From contig QNGE01002989.1 in the NCBI GenBank assembly GCA_008508345.1, positions 1 through 64,000 of the forward strand: a stretch of 64,000 nt of DNA. The letters are read 5' to 3'. The notes beneath the pieces were generated by a model. That model was given only the letters and a program-made list of their open reading frames with translations. It was not told where the DNA came from and did not search any database. Below are positions 26,501-41,500 of the stretch, piece after piece (the stretch's first letter is position 1; each line of letters opens with the position of its first letter). The DNA comes from Paragonimus westermani. Lineage: Eukaryota; Platyhelminthes; Trematoda; Plagiorchiida; Troglotrematidae. Made by a program: the position numbers and the translations under genes.

Positions 26501-29500
26501 TCTAATACTAGTGTAACTAAATGCCTAACAAAATAAGGCATCACGACAATCAACCTGTCCTCAACGTTTGGCCACATCGATTTGCTCAACTGACAACATA
26601 AAACGGTTCGATAGACAGAGCTGTTAACATGAAAAATACCAATACACAGGTAATTGTAAAATTTTCTCAAAGAAAGTTAACCATCTGAAGTAAACATGTG
26701 TAACGTTTTGTACAGCCTGAAGATAGTTGTGTGCAACTTGGTTGAAAAAACGGAAATAAAATAATGAGGGTAATGGTGTACGGAAGAACGATGATTTCAG
26801 AATGACCCGTTTATTCGACAGACGATTGTTCATTGCTAACTAAAAATAGTCTGAAATCAGCAGTTTGTCGGGACACTGTTCATAAATGTCAGCAACATGA
26901 GAATCGATTTGCGATAAAAGTTTAAAACATATAAAACTCAGCTGAATACAGCTCACCGTACCTTGATTTCACAAAACTGGCATTTATAAGACTCTTGAAC
27001 CAAACTGACGAGTGTCTACGCATTTATTAGAACCGAATAATTCAGGAAAACACGTAGGAGTGGACAACAGTGAGAGGCGAAATACAATATAACATCTATC
27101 TACTTAATTTGTAAATTCTTTGTTTACTTAAACGACGAAATCAGCGACGATATCAAAAAGTCACGATGTGTTTCTTCAGTTGGTGTAATTCATGATGAAG
27201 AGGAAATCTGAACTAATCGTTAGCTGGCGAATATCCTATAAAACCTCTTTTCCCAGGCTCTATATGGGTAGGAAGCCGACCTGTTAGGACCCTTTAGATT
27301 TTTATGCTAAACAACAATGGAAATCATATTTACCTTGGTGTGAGTGATAGCGATTAATCGTTTTGTCAGAAGCGTGAAAATGCATCAATTTGCGATTGCT
27401 AATTACGGGAGCTGCTACCAGGACGGCTTTGGAGATTTGACTGTTGAGTATAGAACACTAAAGTATAGTGAAACAGATTTTGATATGCGGACGTTTTGAC
27501 ACACTAATTTTGCTGGAAAAGGATTAGCTGAAACTTTATTGTGAATAGGAACCGTCAAATAAAATACGGACGTTATTGTACTTGAAAACATTTAGGTCAC
27601 GATTATAGTTTAAAACCTCATTAGTGTGCTTACAACAGCACCGTACAGGCCAGAAAAGGAACTTTTGATGGCTTAACCATTGGTCTCATGTGAATGTTAA
27701 TACCACCTTAAATCTTCCAACATATCCATCGAAGTCCCTCCGGCAAATCACGTTCTCATCCACCTCGCTGACTTAACCGTCATAAGAAGCCAGGTCAGAA
27801 ACGAAGCAAAGACCACATAAAGATAAAACACACGTCGTAAAAATGACCTGTTTTAAATTTGTTACTAAGTACTTTATACTCCCCATGATACACCTATGGT
27901 AAACGTAAAATTTCCTACTGCCGGCAAAAACAACTGTTATGACCATATGCTACTATGGTCAATAACGTATTAAGTATGATGTCGTTCATGTATATATACA
28001 TATGTAGTTCCCACATCAAAACAGTTCGTTCTGTTGAAACTGTATAACCAATATCTTGGGCCATTTCAGTTTCGAACCGCATTGGTTACACCTAGTTCGA
28101 TTCAGCCTTCTGCAGTTTACATGCTGCCTAACTCCGTCCGAATCGTAGTGATCAGCACTGCTACCTCGTGCTTGAAAGATGCTCTGAGAAACCACCAGCA
28201 AAGTTAAGCGCACATTTATGGCCTAGTGGTGTTTTTCGGTATTATACACCTCTGAGAACCTAGTTCACGATCTATGGGCACCTTCTCGGCATGATGTTGG
28301 ACACACTGTTTAACTTGTCTAAAGGGTTGCTCTCATCGGAATTGTGGTAGGCGTGAACTGTTTGAAACAAGCTTCATGCGTACTTTCCTCACAGACCGAA
28401 ATCTGTTAACTATATGCAGTTCAGAGAAAAACTGATATGCACGCGCAATTGTCCCATGGCTCATCAAATTCAGCTTATCAGTGAGAAAGCAACTTGAAAC
28501 CTAGGGAAGGTAATCAAATGTTCGTTTGTATGTTGCTGTGTCTGTGCAAGTTTCTGATTCTAAAGCATTGCATAAAAAGTGAATGATAATTTAAATGGTT
28601 TTAGCAATCAAACACAGTTCTACCTACCAAAAGTAATTCTGAAGCCCACTGCAGGTTACATCCTTGAGCATCTAGCTGAATTTCGTGCAAATTCCTTCGA
28701 AAATAAGTGTCATGACCAACTGTTTGAAAATTCACGGGAACTACCCCATGTGACAGTTGTAGATGGCTGCAAACTTGCGTTTTATCAACAGTTGGCTGGT
28801 CTATTTTAGATTACGAGCTAAAGCGATGTAACACCGACATATTGCAATCGAAGATCTATTTGGAAAAGACTTAATCGCAAAAAGTCTGGATTTTCACTGG
28901 ATTCAAACTAGCGACGGTAACAACATGCTTAAATGCGGCAAATGCCCTATCAGCTGAGCTAAAAAGCCACACCAGAAAATCGGAAATTTCATATTTGGAA
29001 CTAGTCACCCACCTAGCCAACTGTGTCATATGGAATCCATCAAATGACCAAGCCGATTGACTATCCAAGCAGGATTGCTCGGTCAGTTCACGCTGAAATG
29101 CACCAACACAACCGATGGGATTGACACTGTACTACTAATAATTACCCTGGCAGATTTGATATGACATACGTGACACAGTTAGTTAGGTGGGTAACTAGGT
29201 CCAGTGTACAATTTCTGAGCTTCCAGCGTAGCTTCATAGCTCAGCTGCTAAAGCATTTACCGGGTTTGGACTTGTTGTTTCTGTCGCAGGTTCGGGTCCA
29301 GCCGAAGTACCGACTTTTCGCAGTTGAGTATTTTCCAAATTATCAAATCTGCCAGACTACTCAGGTAACCTGTTTGTTTATAAACTGGAAGATGTCCAAA
29401 TTTTTAATAATTGAGTTGACTTACCACACAGGAGAATGCTGCCTTGATAAATTCGAGCACTTCTGCCTGGAGTGGTGCGCTTCCGCACACAATAAGAGAA

Positions 29501-32500
29501 ACGCAGCAACCCAGCTGTTCACGGATTTTACGAAAGAAAAAATAATCCAGAAGACCGCCTTGCCGAAAAATGCCTCTGTAAAAGTACACAGATTGGGTGA
29601 CAGCGGAGAGGAACCGAGTGGAGTGTGGGGTTTGCCGGTGCTATCAGCAACAAAAGTACACCTAAAATTACCGCGGAATCCCATAATAGGTCGCAACACG
29701 TTAAAGCAAAGTATCTTTCAGTAGAGGATAAACTTGATAGGTGGTGAAAGTATTTTACACGGGAAGGAGATGAACAAAACTTTAATTGGCCTGTAAGCCA
29801 GGGTAAAGTAGGAGTCGGCTAGCGGTGATTTCACAGAGTCGGTCGGTGCCAAAAAAAAAACATTCCATCTGAAGCAAACAAATCAGAATAAATCGAAGTT
29901 TTCGAAGTATTATCTGTGTTCAAATTTTCCGAATTATTTCAATCTCGAGTTGATAGTTAATAACATAGCCACCGAGCTAGTGCTCCACGCCCTGTATTTT
30001 GTTGACTTGAACAGGGAAAATCGTTTACCATCATGAGAACCTCATCATGGCTGGCAATACATAAGTGATACACACTGGTGTTTACATATCGTTTACAGTT
30101 AGTTACGCTGCTTGGCGACGAAAACTAACCGATTTACAATGTACTGTCAACCATATACACTTGGCGAGGGTTTGTACTTGCAGCGATTTGGATTTTTTCA
30201 TACTGACTCTTTAGAGCACAATTCTAAACCGTTCAGTGCCTCCGTAAATAATTCCTTGTTCATTCAGTTAACTGACAGTCACTGGCTCCAAATTCGGATC
30301 GATATCTCATCACTCACTTCTTTCATGATGAGCAGTATGGAAACTACGTTCCCTTCATCCCATATGATTCGGTCTATTTTTAGATGGTCTACCGAAGTGT
30401 GACACAAATAAGACTTCAGGTAACTGACTGCATTGAAAGCTCCACTGTTTGTGGTAAACCACTGTCGACCACCGTTCAAGTCGATTCATTCTACGACTCG
30501 TTCTAGGGGAAAAGCATAAAAAGCCATCAGCCCATACTCTGGTCACTGGGGTATTTCTAAGATTGCTAGATTTTCAAATCCATGTTAAGCTCAAGACAAT
30601 CGCCGAACGCAGTCCATCTAGTCAGTATCTGAGTGTTGGGAACTTACGAGGATTACAGGCACGTTGAGTAGCAAACAATGTACAGCTAGCTGGGGTTCAC
30701 AAAATGGCTGCACAAAATGGTGGCATATCTGGCTTATATTAATGCGGCTGTCTAGTGGAGATAGTGCTGATCCTACCACGGCCAAAAGACAGTCTGCTCA
30801 CATTGATAAGCACAACGGGTGACGCGTAAAACTCATCGTTATGTATGACTTTATGCATCATTCTGGGGAGATTTCAACGTGAATTGTACACGTGGTTTTG
30901 TCTCCTTCTTCCTCAACATTCTCATAACAAAAATGCGTCTCATCACAAGCTACTGTGGCTTAGGCCACCGCTCACCTCACCAGTGGCGAGGAAGACAGGG
31001 TCATAGTGAACAAGACTCAGCTATTGCTTTTTGAATCCAGGTTGATGAATTTTGCTCCTCATTTGTCTAGGGGGTTTGTTGAGAGATCTGTGCGGATAAA
31101 ATCTCGTTTAATGTCAAATTTTTTAACTCATATTTGCCTAAATTTTTTGTTTATTGTACAATCTAATGGTTGAGTCACGTGATCGTAACCACGCATGTAT
31201 ACATCCAGCAGATTCACGCGTTTCAGGTGTAGGGTGGGCTAACATTAACGTCAAGTGAATTGATTACATGGTTTATTTAAACGAACTTGTAGTGTACTTA
31301 TTACACACAGCGATGTTGGGCTGTGCTGATTACCGGCATCTCCATTACGTTAGGCAAATTTGTTCCGTGTTTTCTATGGCTTTCGTACTATCGCTCATGA
31401 TAAAGCCTCTTCCCACTCAGTTGTTTATTTTGAAGGTAAACATTAGACTACTAACGAGTAGGTCATAGTGTCAGCCAAGGCTAGGAAAATATTTAGGGGG
31501 TGTACAAACAAGTTTTAAATGGACGTCTTTGATCCGCTTTCATTGTCATAATTTTCCATACTAGATTTGAAGTGACCACCTTTGATACAATTCTTTTTCA
31601 GCCGTACTGGCATCTCACGGCATTTTGTCAATAAACACTAGCTTATCTGAACAGTGTGTCTTACTTCTGTTGAAGATTGATACTTGCAGTATACGTCATC
31701 GTGACCGAATAAGGTTGAACATGATAGGTCAACAGTCAAACAGCCACTGGCCCGCTACACGTTATTTGTGACGCAAACAATGAAAATGCTAATTGTTAGA
31801 GGTACACACACATCCGAATTTCCCGGAGTTCATATATGTACACAAAACCGTTTTCCTTGAAATCCAAATATCGTTTGAATGGAAGCCTGAGTGCATCTCA
31901 TAAACTGTAACCAACCTATCAGACACTGTAGAAAATTATCCGACCCTTCTTAGTATGTAACTATTTGCATGCGGATCTCTTCACGGAAAAATGTGCTTTT
32001 TGAATGCTGACCTCTCTAAAACTATTTCAGCGTCTTCAGCAAAATACAAATATTAACATTTATTTCTGACTATCTGGATTTACTCTTATTTATTCATTCT
32101 TTACTTGGCGCTATTTTCACACACACACACTGTTTGTTTTCTTTCTGAGTTCACCAAGGAATTGAATCAACAATTCTGTTGAACAGAAACTAAGTTCAGA
32201 CCATCGACTTGAGTGCCGGAAAATTCCACTATGATTTTTTAATGCGCTGTGACTGAAGCTAGTCGGGTTAATTGCCTTTAAATTGATAAGAATTCTGACG
32301 TTCAAAGACCCGTACATTCATTCTTAAAAGTTCAGAAAGCATAATTCTTGTCTGATTTGGAATCGCGTTAATCGATTTGCGTGTTTACTATTTATACTGC
32401 ACTTCCTATGTTACTTATGCTAGTCACAACCTTATGACTGAAATGTACCAATTTGATAATCTTCCAACCATCCTATAACACCAACCAGTTCAGAAGAACT

Positions 32501-35500
32501 GAGCTGTTCATCAACTGTTCCGTATAAAAAATCTACTAAGAAAACTGGACCGTGGAGAAAAAAGAATTTTTATTAAAAAAACCCTTAACAAATAAATGAG
32601 TGAGTGGGAGCTTCTTCAATTTAAAGGGTATTCAAAGAATCGGGTATTGGGATTGTGATCAGATATGGTGAATTCTCTACTCAAAGTTGTACATCTGTTG
32701 TTGGAGTAAAAAGCAATTGTTGAAAGTCTAACGAGTCAAATTCATTCGAGCTGATTGACCAAACTGAAATAATGTAAATCGCGAAAAAAATTCCAGTTGA
32801 TCCTTGTGGCACAAGTATATGGGTTCAAATAAACACACAAACGAGATATTTAATTAAGCAAATGTGGCAGATCATTTCCTAAGATTAACTAACATGTAAG
32901 AACTGAATGTTATTCAGTTACTCAGGAACTCAGTGTTATCAGCTATAGAACAAAATGGGTGGATGCTACACTGTTCCAGATATCCATCAGCGGCATTTTT
33001 TCATGATAGGATTTGAGGCTGTCAAACAGTAACTCAGTGAGAAAAAATTATATTCGCATAAAACACTAGTGGATGATGGGATGATATCGATGCTTCAAGT
33101 GTTCAGTGTTATTCATTTTACTCAGAATATGGGAAAACAGAAACATCTTTGTAAACATTTCCTTTTTCATACTGTTGGTTGCAATCCACTTGCCAAAAGA
33201 CTGTACGCAACAGGGTTGCATTTGAGCACGCACCCAATCAGTCTTCTTTAGTGGGTCTATGAAAATATATCAGATATTTAGAATTTTGGATAGGCGACAT
33301 CCATACCGCATCACACCTGGCGAAGATGTGTGTTAGGCACCATTCATTATCCTATTTAGCTATCGTGGGTCTCCATTGGTCGCCCAGTTGTATACATGAA
33401 TACCTATTCACGAACTAACTAAAATTAGGATGATTGCTTTCACCGTAAAAGTTTCAGCTTGCACGGTAACCCAGCCGATAAGTTGAAAACGTTGCATACC
33501 GTTCTTGCACTTACTTCTCTTCTTTAGAGTTACTGTCAAAATGGACTAAGCTACAGTACAAATGATCATAGACAATTAACTGTTTCATATATTAGCTCGT
33601 GATAGACTTTAGATACCGACACAGAACTGTTAAGTTTACCTTTTCTGTTCGTTCAATTTCTTTTGTATGGCGAGATTGAATAGCCACGTGGTCCACGCGC
33701 CACCCCCAGTTCCGCGTATCGTGTCTGTATACATGCGCGACAGAATGCGTGGAACAGCAACGAATATAGTCGGTCGATAATAGGACAAATCCGTGAGCAG
33801 CCGGCTGATATCGGTTGTTAGGAAAGCCACTTGGTACCCGCTCACCAACATGACTGACTGAATTAATATTTGAGTGGCAAACATTTAGCCTTGTTATCTT
33901 TAATGACATCCACCGCTAAAACACAGTTGTATTGAGATGTATGAAGAGAACATATTTTGCACAACAAAGACGTGTCAGCTGTTTACTTGACACGTCTAGG
34001 TACTGGGGAAAAACATCGAACATATATATGGCACATTGAAAACGTATTATTTCAGCATATAAGTGGGCGGAAAAATGGGCAAAATTCATTTTAAATGGAC
34101 GTCATCTTCAAAGGTTTGCTGCCTTGTGCATATGCCTGATGGAAACCGATAACATCCGAACGGCAGAATAAGTAATGTGAACTGTGACAGTTACTGTAGT
34201 ACGACCAGTTTTTTATGAACACTTTGTGATCAGTAAAATGTAGAATCGTGACATCTGAGCAAAGTAGATGTCAGAAGTATCAGATCTTTCGGTAGAAATT
34301 TGATACTCAGTCAAGTTGTGCATATAACCGGTGATCAATCCAGCCTCCTGGATAAAGAACATCAAATAAGATTGGATGAAGCTTTCTGAAACATCAATAT
34401 TGTCCTTCAAGTCTATTTCGGAAATACCAGCTTTTGACGGTTGTATACATCAGAAACAATTACCATCAGAGTCTAGAAGCTGTGATGGGAACGCGTAATA
34501 CCGTGGACACTTGCACTGCCCTCACGAGCTCGGCATAAACTCTGTCATCCCCAGAGGGCTGTATCACTTCAGCGTTTGTAACACCTACGGTTCTGCTTGA
34601 CTTCCTCTGCTCGTGATATATATTTCAAAAACACCTTTATGAAGCTGTAAGTATTCATTTACAATGAAGAAAAATAACTCATTCAAAATACATTTCTTGT
34701 ACAGTTTGCTAGGACACAGTGAACAACTGTCGTGTAGCACAACAGTTGTTTACTCGCGAGGATTAAGCAGATTTGGAAATATGACATCGAGGAGCTGAAA
34801 ATCTGTGCTCGCGTGCAAACGGGGTCTGACGAAAGGGTTATCGGACAATTTGTCGTAAGTAACACGAGAAGTAGGCAAGGTAATCAAGACTTGGGGAAAT
34901 CCTTGACTGGGAAACGTTCAGACAACCAGATCACACTCAATCGGTTGTGTGTGAAACTGGGATTGATTAATGTCAACCAACGAAAACGGTGATCTGCTCC
35001 TAGGTCGAATCGTTTGTAAGAGGAGATGATCAAAATATTGTCTTTAAATGTATGTAGGAGTTACGTAAGTTAAATGCCTGAGATAAAGTAAGGGAAAATG
35101 ACGACGAACTGACAAATCCAAAAATAGCTTTCTCGCCACTGAATAGCAAATGTTACTATAAACAATCGTTTTCCTATTTTAAAAAATGGGATCGGATTTT
35201 TAATAGGTTAAGGTTGACTAGTGTTTCTGATGCCCTTGCTCCTGTGATTTCTTGACAGTAACCAGGTACGAGATGCACGTCATCAAATCTATCTCACAAA
35301 TTTCCATACAAAACATTGAGGCTTCATTGATTGTTAGTTAGCATGATAGTGGGAATTGATTGCTCACCAAGAACACGTTATTTGTTTATTCTGCACAGTA
35401 TTGTGCAACCAGTACGTGGATGACCAGCCTCCCTTTTGTTGTAGCATTGATTTAGCCAACTGGTAGTTGATTGAGCTAAGGGGCCATTGGTCATTTTAGA

Positions 35501-38500
35501 CCATAGATCTTACGAAGGCCCACATTCGCAGGCATCTTTCGTGGTCGCCAACCTTCTCAGGTCTTTCAATACCTTGGATGGTCGAGCGTTCTATGATCAT
35601 CAACTCTCTCCGTACATTCTGGTAACCCGCCAACCGACAGTCGTCTTCCTACTCGTCACGTTACTTTCCAAGAAGCCACTATGCGTTATGAAAAATCCGG
35701 TTTCCTAAGTGAATCACGGGGATTACCCAGCTACGTTGGCATGAAACTGAACTAAACCTTCAGGTCACCAAATGTGACCCAAGATGTAAATACACACACC
35801 TCCGGACTTAGTAAGCAAACAGAACTTGAAACTGCGATCCAGATTACAGCGTGGTTTCAGAAAAATCATGGTGCTTTAGTAGTCAGTCTCGGACATATAG
35901 CCTACGGGTGGAAATTTGGCACAACTGACGGGCCTGGAAGTCAGTCACTCCTGACGGAATCGTTCAGTACCTATTAAGTTGGTCATGGCGGAGCTAAAAT
36001 TTAATGTACCCTTGTGATAATAAACTAGCTGCAATAGTTATCAGAGTGTACGAAAGACAACTGGACATGAATAGTACGCACCTTTTCAGTCCTATCAGAA
36101 CGTATAATCAATACCTGATTTACGAATAAATTGTGCCAATTATCCCATATTCAGTAAAGTCCAGAGATCGGTACAGATCCTAAAGACGCATATAGTAACC
36201 TTGTCGAAATACAGTGTTAATCATGATCATATGATTTTCTACTGGATCAATTTGGATAATCCTACTGAAGATTTACATTGATTTTTAAACCTAGAATCTG
36301 TAAAAAGATTTTTCATTCAAAATATAATGGTGGCTTTTCTAAGTTACCACCTCCTTGTTACCAGCTATTCCCCATAAGTCTCTTTAGAATCTATCGTCTG
36401 CATTTACACCCTCCAAAACCAATGCTGTGTTCTTTGCGGATCCCGGTGTTCAGTTCAAATAAAGGGCTGTATACCAGTCAAATCATTAACAAAATATAAT
36501 CAACATCCGGAATTTGCGTCTCTGTTGACAAACCATTTGTACTTCTATCGTACTTCATATGTGATCACTACATCCGGTAGCCAAAGTTCTTTACGCACAC
36601 AACGCGTCAATACAGCCTCAACAATTTGTTTGTGAAGCATACCGGATTTATGTGACCTCGTATGAATCAGGTGGTTGGTGACTTTGACCCCTGATTTGTT
36701 GTTTACAAGGCTGCAGAACACACTGGCCATTCACCGGTTTCTTGACTCACATTCTAATAAGTGCATTCATTTTACAGTCACGCGACCTTTTAAAAATGTC
36801 ATTCATATTTTGTTTTCATGCTACGTTTAGAAGCTCGTAGGCCTGTTTTATTCGCTAACTAATGCTTTCTGTCCGTGGTTCTAAGGTTAGAAGAAACGCT
36901 GTCTGTTGATTGGAAAAGTCTCGAGAAGGCGACTGATAGAACCCACTATGTTCCGGGCTTACAAGCTAATTGCTATTTTCAGAAAATGGTCAAGTATAAA
37001 AACGGTCAACCTTACAAATATATTCATCGCGAATGTGGGTTTGCAATGTGGGTTTGAATCAGAAGGTTTACTAGTGGTTATAAGATATCCACATAAAATC
37101 TGGTGCGAATAAAGTCAAACGGTTTGAGCGTGATTTTTAGTAAATGATTGTCACGTTTGGGCATGTTGTTTCTGTCGCAGGTTCGGATCTAGACGATGGC
37201 TTACATTCCACATTTGGATATCAATTAGAAACACGATTATCAGTGACATTGGAAAAGTTATCATTAGTGAAATCTGTATTAGAATCAGCCCCATCAACGC
37301 TTTCCAGCGATTCTCATCCTCATCACAGAAAGTGGGTCTAAGGAACGTACAGCAATCAGGCTAATCAAGACCGTTTTTTCAGCCTGTGACAAATTCACTA
37401 ACATTGACGGTGGCAGTTATGAATTTTGGACTGACTTTGCGGAGGTCGTTAATTTAGGATATTAAGCAGCCTAGTGTGAACGGTTCAGACTAAACTCAGC
37501 TAATTGGCAAAGAAATTACAGGCACTGGAAGGCAGCTGGCTGTATAATTAAGCGAGAGGAGCATACAGCCTATTAGGAGGGTGTACACGGCCATATGTTT
37601 ATCATAATAAGTGCAAACCTAGGTATGACAAAAGTTTGCGGTTTGTTGTTAGCGTCTGCTTGTACACACAGTTGCGAACTCCCATGTTTTTTGCCACAGA
37701 GAGATGAAAATATACATGTTGTATACCAACCTTGCATAAAAGTAGGTGTTTGTGAGGATGATCCAGTGGGTTGTGCACTGAATATTTATTATGCCCTATT
37801 GGATACACATCCTTTCTTTCTGGAGACATAGTGGAGTGGTATATTTCTTAAACACCTGAATCACAGATATTTTGCTATTGTTGGTGACCGTGTGTTCAGC
37901 CAGTGAGAAACGTAACAATCAGGAAATTTCAACTCATGCAGTTTATGATTCGATATGGTCTCCATTCAAGTAAGCCTTTTCCGATTGACATATTCATTGG
38001 GTGTTCATCTACAAAGTAAAGCCAGCTGAGGACTTTAAGTGGTTTTTCGTTGCAGATGGTTCTTCCTGGTGGAGTACACTTGTGTACAATGAAATACTTT
38101 ATCGGAACTGCCAAAATAGACAGAAGCAAGATACCAATACTTGGAAATCATTACGGATGTACTGAATACATTAAGGGTGTATAGAAACCGTCTACAAAGA
38201 AGCATTCTAACGAGTAACTTTTGATTGTGGTGTGGACTGATGAGTATGTCACCAGTGTGCAACGTCGAACAGTCAAAACCCGACGTAAGCGTTTATATAA
38301 GCTGCAGAAGCTCCGGCGGTTTAGAAATCAGACCTGTGCTTTCATGGGACGGTTTGGCTGAATGCTGGTTGGGGTACCAATGGGGTGCATGGTTTCACGT
38401 GAACCTTATTAAAATGTTTTACGCTCGCGAGCTATCCACATGCTAACACACCTTATGATTATTACAGCATCCGAATTCAAGGCTAAGTCAGGAAGAACAG

Positions 38501-41500
38501 CAAGAAGTAGGATTTAATTTAGAAAATATGTAAACAAGTTGGGTGGCAGAGTTGGCAGTTGGTAGTTAAAAAGAGGCCGAAAAAGAGGCCAATATATCTG
38601 GACTTCGACTGGATTCAAACCAGCGACATAAATAACATGCCCAGGTGCCACAGATACTCTACCAGCTGAGCTGAAAAGCCACGCAGAAAGACCGCACTTG
38701 AATCTCTTCTAAATTATCAAATCTGCCAGACTGCTTGTCAGTAATACAATGTCAATATTGATCGGTGGTATCGATGGATTCCAGCGTGAACTGATTCAGA
38801 AATCCTGCTCGGGCAACCAATCTCCTGGACCACTTAGTGGATTTCGTGGCATAGTTAATTGGGTGAGTAACTAGCTGCAAAAGTGATTTTTTGATGTGGT
38901 TTTGTAGCTCAGCTGATAAAGCGTTTGCCACGTTTGAACATGTTGTTCCTTTTGCAAGTTCGAATCCAGCCGAAGCCCAGATTTTTGCGATTCGGTCTCT
39001 TACAAATGTTGTTCATCTGGTACGCTGTTTCAAGAAAGGTGGTTTGCTTGTTTCTTCCGATCCGCAGACGGTCTTTCATTTCTCATCGCAGGTGCCCCCT
39101 TTAACGCACTAACGTTCCGTGCTTAAATTTCAAAACGAGTTCTCCGATGTCTTCTGTGACAGGTCATTAAACGTCAACAGAATCACTCACGCTCCCGAGA
39201 TATCACTTGAAAAGCGTTCGATTAACGTGCTTCAATTTTCAAAGCTGGTGTCTGATAAGCCCTTAAATGTTTCTCAGGCGATTTACATCGGATTCTATCT
39301 GGTCGTAACTGGGTAAGGTATCGTGCTAGCGAATCTGTGTACTTTGATGATCCACCCAGAGGTCTGTTTTTAATAAAGCTGGGCTCGGAATGACGGGGTA
39401 AAACTGCTACTTTTTTTAATTGAGCTGGTCAAACCTACTCTTCTGTAACTGAAGGCTGCAGTATAACCCTCGTAGTTTTTAGCTAATATGAAATGAATCC
39501 CCCATCATTTGTTGGCCATCAGTTCACCTTTTTCCAACTACTTAATCCTTATAGAACTGTCGGACGCCCAATCGTAACTTTCTATGTATCGTTCTCATCT
39601 TCACAATCTGGTCCTGATTATCTGAGATTAGTGATAAATTATTTTGCAGATCAAGTGGAATTTTCCTACGTGGTTGGTCACATATCGTCCTCGTGTTCTC
39701 ACACCCATGATGTCTTCCAAATGTCGTTGTGTATTCCCACATTTTATATTCGTGTGTTAGACACCTTTTTGTGTCTCAGGAAGCATTTGTCATCATCCGT
39801 GTTGAGGACATAGTATTGGGTTGTGAAGACCTATTGGAAAAGAGATAGAATTCTTCGGAAGTTTAGCGAGGCCGAGAAAATGTTGAAGATTTAAAGTTGA
39901 ACTATCTAGAATGTCTAGATACAGTCTATTTTTTACCAGAACACTTTGTAATCGATAAGCCAGCATGTGCACAAGAATGTTCAGTCCATCATAAAATGAT
40001 CTTCAGTTTGCAGTTTTGTTAGTGCACTTACTTCCGAACCATTTCGTCAGTTCACGTCACTTAACGGTGTCTCACTGTTTCCTTGGCATTTAATATACTT
40101 TATAGCCACAATCTATCTAATTGCATGGGTGAGGTTCTGCGTTCTTTCTCTGCGGTTGTGTTGTGACATTGTCGCATTTGAAATCGGTGTTGATATGCCC
40201 AAGCAATCGTTAATATAAAAAAACACAGACCCATCTTAGGGGACCAAAACAGACGACATGTTATAATTCCGTTACCACAACTGTGGTATTGCTTATACAT
40301 CAGTTGTTCACTAATGCTTCATTGCAATTTGTTTCGGTTGTTTTTATGTTGGCCAAGTTTGACTATTTACAGTAAGAACCTGCTGACTTTGTCCTGGCAT
40401 GAGATGTGCAATAAATAATTACTCAGTTTGCATTCTAGAGGAAAGTACCGTTTCATCCCACTCTACTGAGACGCAATAAGTGAGTTTTTGAAGGATATTC
40501 AGTAAAATTTGCGATTACCTAAGAAAAGTGATAATGTGATCTTTCCAAGACGACTAAATATCGAGTTATTCAGTTATGAGATGGATTATGATAACAAATT
40601 GTACACGAGGGGAGGTAGTGAGGCAAAAAGCGATAATGTGGATAAGAACTTACAATCACCATCTGTTCCATGATATGAGACAGCGGAAGATAAGAAACGT
40701 GACGATGTATCGTTTGGTCGTAATTCTGATTGGGACAAAAGTTACAGATAGGCACAGTTAACAACGGGTAGACATGAACAACTAAACTAACAACTTGCCG
40801 AGTTGTTTTGTGCAAACAGTGAACAGATAGAAACACTGAATAGATGGAAACATCACTGTGAACTATTTGTCAGAAAAAATAGACATGGTAGTTTCCAGCG
40901 TTAGATCCAGACGGGTACAAACAACGGGTACACTTATGAACAAAGCAGCCCACGAGTCGGTCAAAATTGGCCTGACCTCTCGGATGTAATACACAAGAAG
41001 ACACGACTCTTGCTTGAGCCATTATATCCTTCTAAGAGAATGGTGTCATAAGCGATTTTCAGTAAGTCTTTTCGACCAAAACACTAACGATGTGATCTAG
41101 AAGGAGCAACTAAACCTTGTAAGGTGACGGGGCAGTAACTCATGGTTTGGATAGAAATGCTGTTGCATTGTGGAAAGGAACATGGCGGCGTTACAATGCT
41201 TATTTACGAACCATTACACGCGTACTGTTTCAACAGAATAAGAACGCATTAGGTCACACTATGAATTCCAGTCGATCAGAATACTTTGTTCTTCGATAGT
41301 GGGCACAACATGTGCCCACTCAATCGTGTGAATTGATAGTTGGATGTCGGAGGGATATTCAATACATGTCACATAATTGCGTGGTACTGAGAAGTAAGCA
41401 ACAATAGTGCCAAACTGCACCGCACACTATGAATAATCCGAGATTAAGCAAGCTCACACGTAAACGTGCAGTAAGTTAAGAGGGTTAGCTGTGTCGCTTT

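Larger units (their letters stand above)
33858..40653 (-). other. ACSL intron 10
   Basis: This is the longest intron (6.8 kb), GT-AG, phase 0. It carries a double-headed tRNA-like repeat (38575-39010), a fragment of the same family (37151-37190) and an unassigned plus-strand frame next to that fragment (37180-37341). The remainder shows nothing recognisable. Confidence 0.78.

Noticed and set aside
29161..29724. 187-codon plus-strand ORF, among the longest outside gag-pol
   Set aside because: It is a chimera of the plus-strand tRNA-like head and the antisense of ACSL exon 12; the real coding strand there is minus.
38235..38290. Hammerhead ribozyme (CTGATGAG here and at 52086)
   Set aside because: Fluke SINEs can carry hammerheads, but neither site has a paired stem II followed by GAAA.
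40654..40660. Alternative exon 10 donor two codons earlier (ATG|GTGATT)
   Set aside because: The GTAAGT six bases on is stronger and keeps the length conserved in the family.
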